Notes under the pieces: generated by a model
The model's input: only the letters and a program-made list of their open reading frames with translations
Database searches by the model: none
Told to the model about the DNA's origin: nothing
Made by a program: the position numbers and the translations under genes
Shown here: piece after piece, positions 6,619 through 8,644 of the stretch
How the letters are laid out: each line of letters begins with the position of its first letter
Position numbering within the stretch: position 1 is the stretch's first letter
Assembly (NCBI GenBank): GCA_013698305.1
Contig: JACCVC010000326.1
Coordinates: 1 to 8,644, forward strand
Reading direction: 5' to 3'
DNA: 8,644 nucleotides
From: Chloroflexia bacterium
Lineage (GTDB): Bacteria > Chloroflexota > Chloroflexia > Thermomicrobiales > UBA6265

Positions 6619-6685
6619 CCGCGCTTGCTGGTAATCTTGGGGTGAAACACACACGTTCGTACGAGTCGGCTTCTGTGCCGACCCT

Positions 6686-6707
6686 GGGCAGCCACAGCCG
6701 GCTGCCC
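6686..6707. repeat. Strong GC-rich hairpin in the parA2 leader
   Basis: GGGCAGCC (6686-6693) and GGCTGCCC (6700-6707) are perfect reverse complements with a 6-base loop (ACAGCC), ending 26 bases before the second parA. No T-run follows, so a classical terminator is unlikely. It could be an operator for ParA/ParB autoregulation, an attenuator, or a Rho-type processing structure after the PAP2 gene. The remainder of the 6619-6733 gap shows only a weak promoter-like pair (TTGGGG at 6637, TACGAG at 6660) and an 8-base palindrome TCGTACGA (6657-6664). Confidence 0.5.
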
Positions 6708-6733
6708 CTACTGGTTGAAATGGCACTCCCCGC

Positions 6734-7543
6734 ATGGCTCGAATCATCGCGTTCTTCAATCAAAAGGGCGGCACCGCCAAGACCACCAGCACGCTCAACG
6801 TCGCGGCGGCCCTTGCTGAGCGCGACAAGCGGGTGCTGGTGCTCGACCTCGACCCCCAGGCGAGCCTGACCATGGCCCTGGGCGTCGATGTCGCGGCGCT
6901 CGATGCCTCGGTTTACGACCTGCTGCTCGACGAGTCGTTCGGCATCGCGGATGTCACCCAACCGACCGGCATCGCCAACATCGACATCGCGCCGTCCCAT
7001 CCCGACCTTGCCGCCGCCGAGATGGAGCTGCTCAACGTGCTGGAACGGGAGCGCCAACTCGACAACCGGCTTCGACAGGCAGATCTGGGCCACTACGATT
7101 TCGTCCTGATCGACTCGCCACCGGCGCTTAACATCATCTCGATCAACATCCTGGTCGCGATCCGCGAGTTGATCATCCCAATCGAGCCGCATCCGCTGTC
7201 GGTCATGGTGCTGCAACGGCTGTTCGACACGCTCGGGCGCACTCGCCGCCTCAACCCGACGCTGGAGATCATCGGGTTCCTGCCGACCAAGGTTCATCAC
7301 TCGTCTCGCCTCGCGGTCGACATGCTCTCCACGCTCGAGACGCAATTCCCGGAGCTTGCCCTGCTGCCGGCGATCCCACTCTCCGTGCGCGGCGCCGAAT
7401 CTACTGCCGAGCAGACCAGCGTGCTTCATTACATGCCTCGATCCAACGTCGCCAACGCCTACCGCGAGGTCGGTTCATGGCTGATCGGCGACATGGCTGC
7501 ATCCGAGTCGGCAACGGTAGCGGAAGGAGCCGTCAATGTCTGA
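6734..7543 (+). CDS. parA: Second ParA-family partition ATPase, paired with parB
   Basis: This is a ParA/MinD-family ATPase of 269 residues. Its deviant Walker A reads KGGTAKTT at 11-18 (signature lysine K11, P-loop lysine K16), where Soj usually has KGGVGKTT. Walker A' is LDLDPQASLTMALG and Walker B is FVLIDSPPA with D127. The C-terminal half differs from the first ParA: it lacks the CEYLALEG and TMYDGRT blocks and has IEPHPLSVMVL and LPTKVHHSSRLAVDML instead. It is therefore a distinct subfamily and not a recent duplicate. The ATG at 6734 lies at the conserved N-terminus with no strong ribosome site. It overlaps parB by 8 bases, so the two form an operon and probably a functional pair. It may work in chromosome or plasmid-type segregation, or position another cargo; sequence alone does not decide. 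Confidence 0.9.
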   Translation: MARIIAFFNQKGGTAKTTSTLNVAAALAERDKRVLVLDLDPQASLTMALGVDVAALDASVYDLLLDESFGIADVTQPTGIANIDIAPSHPDLAAAEMELLNVLERERQLDNRLRQADLGHYDFVLIDSPPALNIISINILVAIRELIIPIEPHPLSVMVLQRLFDTLGRTRRLNPTLEIIGFLPTKVHHSSRLAVDMLSTLETQFPELALLPAIPLSVRGAESTAEQTSVLHYMPRSNVANAYREVGSWLIGDMAASESATVAEGAVNV

Positions 7544-8644
7544 TCGCGAGATGGATCCTGAGCACGACGACATCCTGACCGGAAGAGCCGGTGGACGATC
7601 CCGGCGTCCACCGGCTCAGCGCCAGCCGAAAGGTGAAACCAGCACCGAGCCGGAGACAGCCGGCAGACCCGGTCGATCCCGCCGCCGGTTCACGGTTGAC
7701 GCGCTGTTCAGCGATACCCGCCCCCAGGCAGTCGGCGTCGAGGACCTCGCCGACGCCAAGGAGATCCGGCTCGACCGGATCGTTCCCGACCCGGACCAGC
7801 CACGCCGGACCTTCGACCAGGATCGCCTCGACGAGCTGGCCGCCAGCATCGCGTCCGAGGGCGTGCTGCAGCCGATCGTCGTCCGCTATCACGCCGGCAG
7901 TGATCGTTACATCATCGTTCATGGCGAACGGCGGTTCCGCGCCTCGCATCAGGCGGGACGAGAGAGCATCCCCGCGCTGGTGCGCGATGTGCCGGAAGAC
8001 CGTCGCCTGATCCAGCAGTTGATGGAGAACATCGTCCGCGACGACCTCAACGCCGTCGACCGGGCGCGGGCGCTCCGCATGCTGAAGTCTCGGATGGACG
8101 ACGCGCCGTGGGAAGAGGTCGCTGCCGAGGTCGGCATCCGGCGCTCCCGACTCTTTCAGTTGCTCGACACCGGCAAGCTCCCGGACGCTACCCAGGAACA
8201 AATCCGGTCGGGCCAGCTTTCCGAAAAACAGTCCAGAGCGTTGCAGGGGTTGCCGCCGGTGTATCAGGAGGCATTCGCCAAGGCGATCGTCGAACGCTCG
8301 GTTCCCGGAGCAGTCTCCCAGCGAATCAGCCAGGCCATTCGCGGGTCGGCTCGGCAGGCGGAAACGTCCCGTGACGCGGATTCGCATGTATCTCACCTGC
8401 TCGACCTTGCCATTGTCTCCGGCGAGACAGGCCGGACAGCGCAGATCGACGAGTTGCTGACCCGGCTCGGCGCGGCGGTCGGATCACCCGAGGGTGATAC
8501 CCGTGCGCTCGAAGAGGTCGCCACCGCCCTCGGCGCGCCGCGCTTCTCCTCGGACCGGGTGACAAAATCTATTGGCGAGCTTGCCGAATCACTGGCGAGG
8601 GCGAAGGACCAAAACATCGCAGAAGATCAAGAGCTTGCCCAGCG
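7536..8644 (+). CDS. parB: ParB/Spo0J-family partition protein, 3' end cut by the window edge
   Basis: ParB proteins bind parS DNA, spread as CTP-dependent clamps and stimulate the ParA ATPase. At least 369 residues are present and the frame is open to the edge. The start ATG has AAGGAG six bases upstream and overlaps the end of parA2 (ATGTCTGA). Residues 1-50 are a basic Arg/Gly/Pro-rich tail, the sort of region that contacts ParA. The ParB nuclease-like/CTPase domain follows at about 75-175: IRLDRIVPDPDQPRRTF, ELAASIASEGVLQPIVVR, the CTP-binding GERRFRA (130-136) and LMENIVRDDLNAVDRARAL. A helix-turn-helix (about 192-213, WEEVAAEVGIRRSRLFQLL) comes next, then SGQLSEKQSRALQGLP as in Spo0J/Noc. 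The part after about 265 is helical and not recognised, and the C-terminal dimerisation domain is missing or beyond the edge. The first 30 codons contain a perfect 13-base inverted repeat. Confidence 0.9.
   Translation, partial: MSDREMDPEHDDILTGRAGGRSRRPPAQRQPKGETSTEPETAGRPGRSRRRFTVDALFSDTRPQAVGVEDLADAKEIRLDRIVPDPDQPRRTFDQDRLDELAASIASEGVLQPIVVRYHAGSDRYIIVHGERRFRASHQAGRESIPALVRDVPEDRRLIQQLMENIVRDDLNAVDRARALRMLKSRMDDAPWEEVAAEVGIRRSRLFQLLDTGKLPDATQEQIRSGQLSEKQSRALQGLPPVYQEAFAKAIVERSVPGAVSQRISQAIRGSARQAETSRDADSHVSHLLDLAIVSGETGRTAQIDELLTRLGAAVGSPEGDTRALEEVATALGAPRFSSDRVTKSIGELAESLARAKDQNIAEDQELAQ
7585..7617. repeat. Perfect 13-base inverted repeat inside the parB start
   Basis: GAGCCGGTGGACG (7585-7597) is matched by its exact reverse complement at 7605-7617 with a 7-base spacer (ATCCCGG). 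It lies within the codons for the unconserved basic tail (residues 17-28). It is far longer than chance palindromes expected in a window of this size. It could be a DNA-binding site for the ParB encoded here, an mRNA hairpin controlling parB translation, or a small inserted palindromic element. No T-run follows, so it is not a typical terminator. Confidence 0.75.

Noticed and set aside
6642..6649. parS-like half-site GTGAAACA upstream of parA2
   Set aside because: The other half (ATCTTGGG in place of TGTTTCAC) does not match, so it is not a canonical parS; an 8-base half-site is expected by chance.
6734..6790. Walker A of ParA2 (KGGTAKTT) as a degenerate, inactive site
   Set aside because: The two residues that differ from Soj are variable in the family; both key lysines and the following threonines are present, so the ATPase should be active.
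6542..7429. A 295-codon minus-strand frame opposite parA2
   Set aside because: Antisense shadow of a clear ParA gene.
7533..8396. A 287-codon minus-strand frame opposite parB
   Set aside because: The plus-strand frame carries ParB motifs (GERRFRA, helix-turn-helix); this frame has none.
1..8644. CRISPR array, tRNA/rRNA genes, insertion sequences or prophage
   Set aside because: No regularly spaced repeats, transposase motifs, RNA-gene signatures or phage genes were seen.

Overview
The window is GC-rich chromosomal DNA with tightly packed genes, carrying housekeeping functions plus two partition (ParA) genes and one parB gene. The gene set suggests a free-living high-GC bacterium. It has a long-type (subfamily 2, Mycobacterium-like) PyrF, a small PPOX-class flavin/F420 oxidoreductase of the Rv3369 type, a PAP2/Aur1-like membrane phosphatase and a Soj-type ParA beside guaB. 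My best guess is a Thermomicrobia-like Chloroflexota, with an actinobacterium as the alternative; this is inference from gene content, not a phylogenetic result.

Left part (1-1561, minus strand): a PLP-dependent threonine/serine dehydratase-like gene is followed, with a 4-base overlap, by an unrecognised helical protein that runs off the left edge. Positions 1562-1829 are a divergent intergenic region, unusually AT-rich at its right end, that should hold promoters for both directions.

Centre (1830-6618, plus strand): pyrF comes first. A 177-base gap then holds a good sigma70-type promoter and a leader stem-loop. The probable operon parA(soj)-guaB-PPOX oxidoreductase-PAP2 phosphatase follows, with gaps of 48, 49 and 0 bases. 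PyrF (UMP synthesis) and GuaB (XMP synthesis) put pyrimidine and purine nucleotide synthesis side by side, with a chromosome-segregation ATPase between them.

Right part (6619-8644, plus strand): a 115-base leader with a strong GC-rich hairpin precedes a second parA, which overlaps a ParB-family gene by 8 bases; parB runs off the right edge. The most striking non-coding signal is a perfect 13-base inverted repeat (7585-7617) inside the start of parB, in a stretch encoding an unconserved Arg/Gly/Pro-rich tail. With the leader hairpin it makes the parA2-parB unit the part most worth a second look (possible autoregulatory or centromere-like site). I see no tRNA, rRNA, CRISPR array, insertion sequence or canonical parS site. 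I found no clearly new biological system; the window reads as core chromosome with some unexplained palindromic structure around the partition genes.
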